NCBI GenBank assembly: GCA_030674185.1
Contig: JAPXFY010000208.1
Span: 1-64,000, forward strand
Source of the DNA: Monoplex corrugatus
Lineage: Eukaryota; Mollusca; Gastropoda; Littorinimorpha; Ranellidae
DNA: 64,000 nt
Direction: 5' to 3'
Shown piece after piece: positions 21,633 through 33,195 of the stretch. The notes under the pieces are model-generated. The model saw nothing but the letters and a program-made list of their open reading frames with translations. It was not told the DNA's origin and searched no databases. The position numbers and the translations under genes are program-made. How positions within the stretch are numbered: the first letter of the stretch is position 1; each line of letters starts with the position of its first letter.

Positions 21633-21915
21633 ATGGCTGGTTCATCCTGGTTGGCTGGTTGGCTGGCTCTTCTTAGCTGGTTATTTCAAGCTGGCTGGCT
21701 GGTTCTTCTTGGCTGGTTCCTCCTGGCTGGCTGGCTGGCTGACTGGCTCCTCCTGACCGATTCCTCCTGGCTGGCTGGTTGGCTGGTTACATCTGGCTGG
21801 TTCCTCCTGGCTGGTTGGTTGGCTGGCTCCTCCTGGCTGGCTGTTTGCCTTGATCCTCCTGGCTGGTTGGTTGGCTGGCTTCTTCTGGCTGGTTTCTCAT
21901 TGCTGGCTGAGATCC
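21633..21915 (+). repeat. Minisatellite in tandem LINE unit 2
   Basis: Array of the same structure as 10677-10960, but its usual right flank is deleted after 'CACTATGAGGT'. Confidence 0.9.
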
Positions 21916-22385
21916 CTGCCACTATGAGGTCAACATTTCAGTTCCACTTTGTTCTAATATGCAAGAAAAGGACAGACATTTTCAGTTTGAATACTCTCTG
22001 TGCACTTAGGTCAGACAATCTTATTTAGATCTTACTGAAGGCGATAACTTATAATTTTTTTCATTAGATAAATGCTGGACGACTCTGCAGAAACCATAGT
22101 GAACTTCGCGATGTTTTTGCTCACTGCCTTAAAAATAAGAGAAGTATTTTTAACGTAAAACTTTGAAACAACAGCTGTTCTTTTCTACATTAGTAGTTTA
22201 CGAACATTCCCCTGTATATACATTGAAGTGTGTAAATAAGTGTATGTTGAACAGAAATGTGTCTTGTAAATTCAGTTAAGCCTAAAAGAACAGTTTTTCG
22301 GAAGGTTATTATTTTTATTTAAATGAAAAATGGGATTTTTAATGGGAGCAATTTGGAAGTAGAAAATTCTTACATGTATATGGCT

Positions 22386-22680
22386 GGATTCTCCTGGTTG
22401 GCTGGCTCTTCTTGGCTGGTTCTTTTTAGCTGGCTGGCTTGCTGGCTCCTCTTGGCTGGTTTGTTCCTCCTGGCTGGCTGGCTCCTCCTAGATGGTTCCT
22501 CCTGACTGATTCGTCATGGCTGGCTCCTACAGCTGACTGGTTGGCTGGTTCCACCTGGCTGGTTCTTCCTGGCTGGCTGTTTGCCTTGCTCCTCCTGGCT
22601 GGCTGTTTCCCCTTGCTCCTCCTGGCTGGTTGGTTGACTGGCTTCTTCTGGCTGGTTTCTCATTGCTGGCTGAGATCCCT
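22386..22680 (+). repeat. Minisatellite in tandem LINE unit 3
   Basis: Array with two 'GGCTGTTTGCC/CCCC' interruptions; right flank GAGGTTGCCTGAAAGATCC. Confidence 0.9.
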
Positions 22681-23705
22681 GCCACCACGAGGTTGCCTGA
22701 AAGATCCACAAAAGTACTAAAGCTATTTTAAGTACACAAAGAAAGATACCACTTTGTGCCTGCGACTGTCAACATTTCATGTCCACTTTGTCCAAATGTG
22801 CAAGAAAATTACATATATTTTCAGTTTGAATACACTCTTTACAATTAGGTCAATCTTATCATTTAGATGTTACTGAAGGCGATAACTAATAATGAGTTTT
22901 TATTAGAAAAATGTTGGACGCCTCTGTGGGAACCATAGTGAACTTCGCGATATTTTTGGTCACTGCTTTCAAAATAGGAGAAGTATTTTTAACGTACGAC
23001 TCTAAAACAACAGCTGTCCTTTTCTACATTAGTACTTTACGAATAGTCCCATGTATATACATTGAAGTGTGTTAATTAATTGTATGTTGAACAGAATTGT
23101 GTGTCTTGTGATTTCCTCCATGAAAGCGGTTTTTGGCCTAAAATTCATTAATATTTCAAGCTTCCGAAAAGAAAAAACAATGTTTCCAAATGTCAGTGTA
23201 TCTTCATTCCCCAACTCACTAGACAGTTGAAAATTAAGGGTACAGGGTACTGGTTCCATGGAAAGGGACAATATTACCTTTTTTATCATTGTTATTATCA
23301 TTTCTGCCTCGTTTTAAACTGACAGGTCATTACAAAATCACAAGATAAATAACTCCCACTTGAGCTTAAGAAGGAAAGGATGTAATCCTACAAGAACCAC
23401 ATTCATACACAAGGGATCATTCTAGCTTTGGCAAGAATGCTGTGATCTACAAAATGACACAGCTTGGGTTGTTATGATGTTTTTTGTGTGCCATCATGTT
23501 TTCACTATTTATATTTAGCCTGCAGTGAGTATTAATACATTTCAAGTGTACATGTATACTAATAAACATACCTCTCCAGAAGGCAATGTAGAGTTCGGCG
23601 AAGTCCCAGCACTGACAGCTCACATCCCAGTTGACGCTGGACGAAGGCTGGTTGGGATGGCAATGCCAAGAAAGGGACAGGAATGATGGAGGAAGAGACT
23701 AACAG

Positions 23706-25131
23706 AAATGGTCAACTGACTCGTCAGCTTCCGTGCATGTATATTGAGTGCTTACGCCTCATCACGGCATCGATCTGCTTCCCTCTGTCTCCTGTCTTTC
23801 TTCTAGATCTTCCTGGCTGCTCGATCCTCCTGACTGGCTGACTGACTCCTCCTGGCTGAGTGACTGACTGGTTCCTTCTGGCTGATTGCTCCTGACTGTT
23901 CCTCCTGGCTCTCTGGTTGGCTGGTTCCTCCTGACTGGCTCTTCCTGGCAGTTTGGTTGGTCGGCTCTTCCTGACTGGCTCCTCCTGGCTGGCTTGTTGG
24001 CTGGCTCCACTTGGTTGGTTCCTCCTATCTGGCTGGTTGGCTGGTTCCTCTTGGCTGGTTCCTCCTGATTGGCTGGTTTGCTGGCTCTTGGCTGGTTCCT
24101 CCTGGCTGGCTGGCTGGTTGCTGGCTCCTCTTCGCTGGTTCCTCCAGGCTGGGCTGGCTAATTGGCTTTCTCCTCTTGGCTGGTTCCTCCTGGCTGGCTG
24201 GTTGGCTGGCTCCTTATGGCTGGTTCCTTCTAGCTGGCATGTTGCCTAGTTCCTCCCAGCTGGACGGTTGGCTGTTTCATCATGGCTGGTTGGTTGGTGG
24301 TTTCTTCTGGCTAGCTTCTCATGCCTGGCTGAGACCCCTGTCTCTACGAGGTTGCCTGAAGGATCCAGACAGAGAGGATCACCTGGGACCGTCTCGGGAA
24401 CGCCGAGATAGCTTTCAGGTTGTCAACAGAACACCCCAGCCAAATCTGCAGCCGAAATACTTGACATGCGTCCATGTCGCCTATCCCATAGCCACAAGAC
24501 TTCCCCGTAACATTCCACACCAGGATCTCCACTTGCTCTGCCCTTCACCAAACAGACAGCCATCACAGAAGTGGGAATCTCTGGAGCACCTGGCTCCTGT
24601 TGGCTGACCCCTCCTGGCTGTCTAACTGCCTGGCTTCTACTGACTGGCTGGATTCTCCTGGATGGCTTGTTGGATGGCTCCTGGTTGATTCCTGCTGGTT
24701 GGCTGACTTGCTTGTCCTACTGGCTGGCTGGCCAGGAGGAACCAGCCAAGAGCCAGCAAACCAGCCAATCAGGAGGAACCAGCCAAGAGGAACCAGCCAA
24801 CCAGCCAGCTAGGAGGAACCAACCAAGTAGAGCCAGCCAACCAGCCAGCCAGGAGGAGCCAGTCAGGAAGAACCGACCAACCAAACTGCCAGGAAGAGCC
24901 AGTCAGGAGGAACCATCCAACCAGAGAGCCAGGAGGAACAGTCAGGAGCAACCAACAAGAAGGAACCAGTCAGTCACTCAGTCAGGAGGAGTCAGTCAGC
25001 CAGTCAGGAGGATCAAGCAGCCAGGAAGATCTAGAAGAAAGACAGGAGACAGAGGGTAGCAGATCGATGCCGTGATGAGGCGCAAGCACTCGATACACAT
25101 GCGCAGAAGCTGACAAGTCAGCTGACCATTT
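23706..25131. mobile_element. Foldback-like element FB3 with terminal inverted repeats
   Basis: Ends AAATGGTCAACTGACTCG (23706) and ...GTCAGCTGACCATTT (25131) are inverted, as in FB1. Minisatellite in plus polarity fills about 23810-24340 and 24600-24730, the core lies at 24350-24595 (with a short deletion that shortens the small ORF), and reverse-polarity minisatellite fills 24730-25040. The switch at about 24730 (CTGGCTGGCTGGCCAGGAGG) is a direct palindrome. Confidence 0.62.
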
Positions 25132-25589
25132 GACCTGTGCCTGAGTTCACACTTAACTCTTTCAAACATCCTGAAGACCTGGATGAATTGACAAATTCAC
25201 AAGCCAACAGAAGCCACTATGATTGTGGTTACTCTTCCCACATGGAGGGGGATGCACAAGATTGAAGCATAATCAAACTTCCAAGAAAGACCCTACAGAA
25301 ACAACGGTAGGGAGAAGGATGAGGAGGGGTGCAGGGAATGAGGCAGAGGGGAGGGAGAAGACACCATGTCCATTTCCTGAAACAGAAAGATAAAACATCA
25401 ATTTGTCATTTACTCAAATAAATCGATCAAATAAATCAGCCTATTATGAAATCAATGGTACATTCCTTCTCTCATATTTTCTTCTGTCAGTAATCCACCT
25501 TAATTTGAATTGTTTTTGTATTTGTATATTTCAATGGATCTCATTTTGATGCAGTTACATGTAGCACCACCTTCACATAAAGTTGATGA
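25132..25589. other. Spacer between FB3 and LINE copy 7
   Basis: Counterpart of 7451-7949. Purine-rich tract at 25310-25370. No gene recognised. Confidence 0.45.
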
Positions 25590-26335
25590 ACATCAAACTG
25601 AAGTATGGCTTACATACAAACTTGAAGGAAGAAAACACCCGTTTTTTAAGCTGTCTCACGATATCTCATGCAGCATTCAGGAAGGGTCGGTCTACAATGG
25701 ATCATGTATTCACTTTACGAACACTAATTGAAAAATATTTATTTAGAAATAGACAAAAAAACAACAACAACCAAAAAACAAAAAACAACCCCCCTCGACA
25801 TTGCCTTTATATATTTTTAAAAAGTATATGACACAGCGAATAGAACGTTTTATGGTCTGTATTATTACGAATGGATATCAAGGGAAGATGTTCAAAATTA
25901 TCCAAACAGTGTACGCAACAGTCCGATCATGTGTATTATGTCGCAGAAAATGGATATTCCCATTTCTTTGAATGCCTCCATGGCCTAAGGCAAGGTTACG
26001 TTGAAAGTCCTATCTGTTTTCTCTGCTGATCAATGAACTTGAAAAGATAATTATTCTAAGTGGAAAACATGGTGTTACGTTCACTTCAGATGAAATAGAA
26101 CTTTTTCTCATGTTTTTTGTAGATGATCTTACTATTTAGATGTCAGCCGCGCTAGGTCTTCAACATCAACTTAACATCCTTCAACGAGAAAAAAAAGTGG
26201 CTACTATTGACAGTAAATTTAGATCATTCGAAAAGAAGTCTTTTGGAAGGGTGCTTTTCTTGATTCAAAAGAAAAATGTGATTTCAATGGCAGTAATTTG
26301 TGAAAGTAGTAAATTCTTACAGGTATTTGGCTGGT
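25590..26335 (+). pseudogene. LINE RT palm region at start of copy B
   Basis: Same RT as at 7950-8665: 'HAAFRKGRSTMDHVFTLRTL' (about 25668-25727), 'LRQG' region near 25988, 'FFVDDLT' near 26115-26135. Downstream of about 25810 it is almost identical to 3079-3600, so copy A is the one that lost its 5' part to the Tigger insertion. Decayed. Confidence 0.72.
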
Positions 26336-27020
26336 TTCTTGTAGCTGGCTGGTTGGCTGGCTCTTTTTGGCTGGCTCCTCCTGACTGATTCCTCCTGGTT
26401 GGCTCCTCCTGGCTGGTTCTTCCTGGCTAGCTTGCTGGCTGGTTCTTCCTGGCTTGCTGGCTGGTTTCTCCTGGATGGCTCCTATTGGTTGGTTCATCCT
26501 GGCTGACTGGATCCTCTTGGCTGGCTGGTTGGCTGACTCCTTCTGACAGATTTCTCCTGGCTGGCTGGTTGGCTAGTTGGCTGGTTCCTCCTGGCTGGCT
26601 GGTTTCTGCTGGCTGGCTGGTTCCTCCTGGCTGGCTAGTTGACTGGTTCTTCCTGGCTGGCTGGTTGGCTGGTTCCCTCAGGAGGTTGGTTGGCTGGTTC
26701 CTCCCAGCTGGCTGGTTTTTTCCTGGCTGGCTGGTTCCTCCTGGCTGGCTGGTTCTTCTTGGCTGGATGGTTGGCTGGCTCCTCCTGACATATGTCTCCT
26801 GGCTGCCTGGTTGGCTGGTTCTTCCTGGCTGGCTGTTGGCTGGATCCTCCTTGCTGGCTGGTTCCTCCTGGATGGTTCCTCCTGACCGATTCCTCCTGGC
26901 TGGCTGGTTGGCTGGTTCCTCCTGGCTGGCTGCTTTTTCGTAGCTGGCTGGTTGGCTGGCTCCTCCTGGCTGGTTTGTTGACTGGCTTCTTTTGGCTGGC
27001 TTCTTATTGCTGGCTGACAC
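26336..27020 (+). repeat. Minisatellite, copy B counterpart of 3600-4285
   Basis: Nearly identical to the copy A array, with a few one-base differences (for example one T more near 26715 and one base fewer near 26680). Confidence 0.95.
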
Positions 27021-27985
27021 CCCTGCCGCTACGAGGTTGCCTGAAAGATCCAGAAAAGTACGAAAGCTATTTTAAGTACACTGAAACAGATTGAATGTTA
27101 TTCACTAGACATATTCTTTAAATGTTTGATGCTCAGGTAGATCCATTACTACTTTATGGTGCAGGAATGTGGAGTTATGAGAGACGCTATCAACTTGAAC
27201 AGATACATGTATATGCTTGCAAGAGATTTTTACACGTAAGATACAAAACAATATATCATATATTGTACGGAGAATTGGGACATTTCCTCTCTAAATAACT
27301 GCTATTACTAGATGTATTAAATATTGGTTTCGACTACTGAAACATCCAGTAGGTGGGTATTAAAAAAAAAAAATATATATATATATATATAATGTTATTC
27401 ACTATGCATGGAAAAGGTCATAGAACTTAGGTGTCCAAGATAAAAAAAAAAAAAAGCAACGTTTAATGTGAGAATGGTTTTGAAGAAGTTTGGCTTTTTG
27501 GGTGTGGCGCCGAGAAACGATTCAGTAAAGAACTGAAAAAAAATATTATGAAGCAGTTTCTGTCACAGCTGGTGTAACCACTTTGTGCTCGCTGTTCACT
27601 ATATGGCAAATGTCAGCCTATATTTGCAAGAGCTAAGTATATTAAGATCCTGTATGTGAAGGTTGTTGAGGAATCTATGCCACAATTAGATGGGCGTGTC
27701 CCCGTTAAACGTTCACAAGACACCAACTTTGCGCCTAGTACTGTCAACAATAACATATCCAGTTTGTCCAAAGTGCAGGAAAACGGATACATTTTCAGTT
27801 TGAGTACTCTATGTACAATTAGGTCAGACGATGTGTTTATCATTTAGATGTTACTGAAGGCACAACTTAATTGTTTTTGTGTTTTGTTTTTAATTTTTTT
27901 AGGAAAAAAAACGGATGACACTGAGGGAACTATATTGAACTTTGCGAAGTTTTTGGTCACTATGCCTTTAAGATAAGAGAAGTAT
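27021..27985 (+). pseudogene. LINE thumb/C-terminal part, copy B
   Basis: Counterpart of 4286-5265: 'LFDAQVDPLLLYGAGMWSYERRYQ' region near 27125-27195 and 'LYGELGHFPL' near 27265-27295. It carries many extra single-base gains and losses from about 27650 onward relative to A and C. Confidence 0.6.
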
Positions 27986-28733
27986 TTTGAATGTACAACT
28001 TTGAAACAACAGCTGTCCTTTTTAACATTAGTAGTTTATGAACATTCACACTGTATATACACTGAAAATGTGTTAATGTATGTTGAACAAAAATGTGCGT
28101 CTTGTGATTGCCTCCCATGAAAGGGGCTGTTGGCCTAAATTTATTAACATGCCGAGTTTCCGAAAAAAAAAACCCAACAGCAGTAGTTTCAAAATGTGAG
28201 TGCAACTTCATCTCCACAAGTCACTTTGGACATTCGAAATATAAGGGTACAGGGATCTTGTTCCAGGAAAGGGACAATATTATCTTTGTTTAATTCATTA
28301 ATCATTATCATTTCTGCCCCGTTTCACGCCCGACAGGTTATTACAAAATTACAAATCACAACATGAATAACTACCACCCTGCATTGAAAGGAAAAAGAGA
28401 AAACCCCACAAGAACCACATGCGATATATACAAGAGATTATTCATTCTAGTCTTTGACACAAATACTGTGATCTACAAAATGGCACAGCTTGGATTTTAT
28501 AATGTTAATCGTATGCCATCGTGTTTACACTGATAGTTACATTTAAGCAGTCAGTGACTTAACACATTTTAAGTGCACATGTATACTAATAAACATACCT
28601 CCCCAGAAGGCAATGTAGAGTTCAGCGAAGCCCCAGCACTGACAGCTCACAATCCCAGTTGAAACGGACACAGGCCGTTGGGAAGGCAATGCCAAGAAAA
28701 TGGGACAGGAATGATGGAGGAAGATACTAACAG

Positions 28734-30190
28734 AAATGGTCAACTGACTCGTCAGCTTCCGTGCATGTGTATTGAGTGCTTACGCCTCATCACGGCATCG
28801 ATCTGCTACCCTCTGTCCCTGTCTTCTTCTAGATCTTTCTGGCTGCTTGATCCTCCTGACTGGCTGACTGACTCCTCTGGCTGAGTGACTGACTGGTTCC
28901 TTCTTGTTGGTTGCTCCTGACTGTTCCTCCTGGCTCTACTGGTTGGATGGTTCCTCCTGACTGGCTCTTCCTGGCAGTTTGGTTGGTTGGCTCTTCCTGA
29001 CTGGCTCCTCCATGTCTGGCTGGTTTGGCTGGCTCCACTTGGTTGGTTCCTCCTACTGCTGGTTGGCTGGCTCCTCTTGGCTGGCTCCTCCTGATTGGCT
29101 GGTTTACTGGCTCTTGCTGGTTCCTCCTGGCTGGCTGGTGGTGGGCTGGCTCCTCTTCGCTGGTTCCACCAGGCTGGGCTGGCTGATTGGCTCTCCTCTT
29201 GGCTGGTTCCTCCTGGCTGGCTGGTTGGCTGCTCCTTATGGCCGGTTCCTTCTAGCTGGCTTGTTGCCTAGTTCCTCCCAGCTGGAAGGTTGGCTGTTTC
29301 ATCATGGCTGGCTGGTTGGTTGGGTGGTTTCTTCTGGCTAGCTTCTCATGCCTGGCTGAGACCCCTGTCTCTACGAGGTTGCCTGAAGGATCCAGACGAG
29401 AGGATCACCTGGGACCGGTCTCGGGAACGCCGGAGATAGCTTTCAGGTTGTCAACCAGAATACCCCAGCCAAATCTGCAGCCGAAATACTTGACATGCGT
29501 CCATGTCGCCTATCCCATAGCCACAAGACTTGTCCAGAGTGTTCTGAAGATTCCCATCCCACTTCCCCGTAACATTCCACACCAGATCTACCACTGCTCT
29601 GCCCTTCACCAAAACAGACACACATCGGAGAAGAGGGAATCCCCGGAGCACCAGCTCTGTTGGCTGACCCTCCTGGCTGTCTAACTGCCTGGCTTCTACT
29701 GACTGGCTGGATTCTCCTGTGATGGCTTGTTGGATGGCTCCTGGTTGATTCCTGCTGGTTGGCTGACTTGCTTTTCCTACTGGCTGCTGGCCAGGAGGAA
29801 CCAGCCAAGAGCCAGCAAACAGCCAATCAGGAGGAACCAGTCAAGAGGAGCCAGCCAACCAGCCAGCTAGGAGGAACCAACCAAGTGAGCCAGCCAACCA
29901 GCCAGTCAGGAGGAGCCTATCAGGAAGAGCCGACCAAACAAACTGCCAGGAAGAGCCAGTCAGGAGGAACCATCCAACCGGACAGCCAGGAGGAACAGTC
30001 AGGAGCATCCAACAGAAGGAACCAGTCAGTCACTCAACCAGAGGAGTCAGCCAGCCAGTCAGGATGATCGAGCAGCCAGGAAGATCTAGAAGAAAGACCA
30101 GGAGACAGAGATAGTAGATCGATGCTTGTGATGAGGCGTAAGCACTCTGTATCCGCATCCCGCAGAAGCTGACAAGTCAGCTGACCATTT
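28734..30190. mobile_element. Foldback-like element FB4
   Basis: Counterpart of FB1 in copy B: ends AAATGGTCAACTGAC (28734) and GTCAGCTGACCATTT (30190), core at about 29370-29660. Frequent one-base indels compared with FB1, FB3 and FB5. Confidence 0.6.
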
Positions 30191-30689
30191 GACCTGTGCC
30201 TGAGTTCACAACACAACTCTGTCAAACATCCTGAAGAACTGGATGAATTGACAAATTCACCAAGCCAACAGAAGCCAATGTGATTGTGGTTACCCTTCCG
30301 TCAAGGAGGGGAAATCACAAGAGTAAAAGCATAATCAAACTTCCAAGAAAGACCCTACGGAAACAAGGAGGGAGAAGGGATGATGGGGTGCAGGGAATGA
30401 GGGCAGGGGGGAGGGGAAAGACACCATGTCCATTTCCTGAAACAAAAGATAAAACATCAGTTTGTCATTTACTCAATTAAATCAATCAAATAAATAAACA
30501 TAGAAATCAATGGTGCTTTCCCCTTTCCCTCCCCCTTTTCATTCGTCTGTAATCCCCCTTTAAATTTTGAATTGTTTTTGTATTTGAAATATTTCAATGG
30601 ATCCATTTTGATGCAAAATTCAATTGATTCCATTTTGATGCAGTTACATGTAGCACACTTCACATAACGGGATTAACATCAACTGAGGT

Positions 30690-32645
30690 ATGGCTATAGA
30701 CAAACTGAAGAAGAAAAAAACCCGTTTTTTTAAGCTCTCTCACAATAGCTCATGCAGCATTCAGGAAGGGTCGCCCAAAAAGGATCAATTTCACTTTACG
30801 AACCCCAAATTTTGAAAAATATTTATTTAGAAATAGACAACAAAAAAAAAAACAAATCTCGACATTGCTTTATAGATTTAAAAAAAAACATAAAACCACC
30901 GTGAATAGAATTTAATGGTCTGTATTACCCTAAAATGGATAAAGGGGAAGATGTCAAAATTTAAAACCAAGCACTGAAAACGCAACAGTTAAAGCATGTG
31001 AAATTATTTATAGTAAGATGGATATTACCATTAATTTGACTGCCTTTCAAGACCTAAGGCAAGGTTGCATTAAAATCCTATCCTGTTTCTCTGCTGTCAA
31101 TGAACTTGAAAAGATAATTATTCAAGCGGAAAACATGGTGTTACGTTCGTTTCCATAAAATTTAAGATTTTTTACCCCAATGCTTTTTGAAGAATCTACT
31201 TTTTTTAGATGTCACTGAAGGCTTCACTGCGCTGGGGTCTTCACATCAACTTAACATCTCAACAGAAAAAAAGGGGCAAACGATTGACAGTAAATTTATT
31301 TTCAGCCCGAAAAATAGTCTTCAGAAGGGGTTTTTTCTTGATTCAAAAGAAAAGGGGATTTTAATGGCAGAAATTTGAAGTAGTAAATTCTTACATGAAA
31401 TTTGGTTTGTTTCCCTTTCTGGGTGGTTGGCTGGCTCCTCTTGGGGTCTCCTCTTGACTAATTCTCCTGAGGGGCTCCTCTTGATTGATTCCTCCGGGCT
31501 GGGTCCTCCGGCGGGCTCTCCTCGCTGGTTCCTCCTCGCTGGTTCCTCCGGGCTAGCTACTGGCTCGTCCTGCTTGGGGGCTGGTTCCCTTTCCTTTGGC
31601 TAGCTTGCGGGCTCCTCCGGGTTTGGGTGGCTGGTTCCTCCTGTTTGGGCTGATTCCTCCGACTGGCGGGGCTTTGCTTTGCTCCCCTTGCCTGGTTGGT
31701 TCGCTGGTTTCTTCTGTGGCTTCTTTTGCCCGGCTGACACAACGAGGTTGTCGAAGATTTCTGGAGACCAACTGCCCCTTCGAGGTTTGCTGAAAGTTCC
31801 AAAAGTGTTAAAGCTATTTTTTAAATACCTGAAAAGGGTTAAAAAGTAATTCCCCCCCCTAGACATTCTTTAATTTTTTTGATGCCAGGTAGTTCTGTTA
31901 AATAAATTTTTTGGGGCAGGAATTTGGGGTATGAGAGACTTTTTCCACCCTGACAGGTACATACATATGCCTTTACGAATTTTTACACATAAGAACACAA
32001 AAATAAACAGTATGGTGTCAAAGAACGGGACGATTTCCTCTCTAAAAACTGTTTAACTGCTATCAAATGTATTACTAATTTGTTTCGACTACTGAAAGAG
32101 CTAGTATTAAAACAAATAAATAAAAAAGTTTTTTCACTATGCATGAAAAAGGTCATGGAACTGGCTGTCCAAGTAAAAAAAAAACGTTTTATGGAAAATA
32201 ATTTGAAGAAGTTTTGAAATTTTTTGGGGGTACGACATTTAAAAGTTCATAAAGAATTTAAAAAAAGATTACCCACGTTTTCTGTCAAAACTGGCGTAAC
32301 CACTTGATACCAGTGCAAGGGGGAATTTTTTCACTATATGGCAAATTCAGCCTGTATTTGCAAGAGCAAAGTAAAAATTTAAATACTTTATGTGAAAAAT
32401 GTTGAGGAATCTCTGCACGTTTTGGATGGTGTGTCCCTGTTAAATTTTTCACAACACCACTGCAAAAACTTTCAAGTCTAGTTTGTCCAAGTTTGAATAC
32501 TCTGTACAATTAGGTCAACAATGTGATTATTTAGATGTTACGAAGCGACAACTGAGGGTTTATTTTTTTGAAAAATACGGATAAATGGGGGGAACAAAAA
32601 GTAAATTTCGGGATGTTTTTTTGGGCACTGCCTTTTAAAAAAAGT
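30690..32645 (+). pseudogene. LINE copy with minisatellite, poor-quality sequence
   Basis: Counterpart of 7950-9930: RT at 30690-31400, minisatellite at 31401-31740, C-terminal part at 31741-32645. Compared with the siblings it has dense homopolymer changes (CCCC, TTTT and AAAA runs gained, single bases lost). Confidence 0.6.
31401..31740 (+). repeat. Minisatellite, copy B counterpart of 8666-9003
   Basis: Same array with many base losses, such as GGG in place of GGCTGG. Confidence 0.85.
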
Positions 32646-33164
32646 ATTTTGAAAAGTACGACTTGGGAAAAAACAACTGTCCCTTTTTTATATAATAATT
32701 TACAAATTCCCCTCTATAACATTGAAGTATGAAACTAAATTTTATGTTTTAACAGATATGTGGGGGTCTTTTTATTTTCCCCCATGAAAGAGTCCCTTGC
32801 CTAAATTCAATTTACATTCTGAGTTTCCGAAAAAAACACAAATTTTATTCTAAACGGAGTGCACATCATCCCCAACTCACTTTGGACATTAAAAATAAGT
32901 GTACAGGGAACTGGTTCAATGGGAAAGGGATAATGTTTTTCTTCTTAAACATTAATTATCATTTCTGTCCCGTTTCACACAGACAGTCACTACAAACACA
33001 AGATGATAACCCCACTTGAGCTTTAGAAAGGAAAAAGATAATCCCAAAAAAACCGCAAAAAAGGCATATAAATGTGACTTGCATTTTCCTGATTTTCTTT
33101 ATTTAAGTTCTCTTGTGTCTGTCTCCTTCAAGACCAATTTGTTTTCTTTATTGTCCATGGAACT

Positions 33165-33179
33165 CTCAACATTCTTATT
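33165..33179 (+). repeat. Target site duplication, left copy
   Basis: CTCAACATTCTTATT is repeated exactly at 36310-36324 and occurs once at the empty sites (13932-13948 region in copy A, 55293-55310 region in copy C). Its length is 14-15 bp, because one end base is ambiguous. Confidence 0.9.
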
Positions 33180-33195
33180 CTTCTTCTTGTTGCCA

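Larger units (their letters stand above)
19938..23705 (+). repeat. Tandem array of truncated LINE-minisatellite units
   Basis: Three consecutive units, each starting near the motif C block and followed by minisatellite, C-terminal remnant and 3' region: 20130-21390, 21390-22260 and 22262-23570. The first two starts lie about 1.26 kb apart. The minisatellite arrays are at 20366-20560, 21633-21915 and 22386-22680. The second and third units are shortened by deletions (at 21930 the thumb part is lost; at 22262 the RT part begins at 'TTCAGTTAAGCCTAAAAG'). All resemble LINE copy 3. No intact ORF. Confidence 0.75.

Noticed and set aside
26427..27020. Gln-Pro-Ala-Ser-rich ORFs on minus strand (also 3949-4290, 62922-63170), resembling a repetitive secreted protein
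   Set aside because: Complement of the same arrays, no signal peptide or conserved start, and frames differ between copies.
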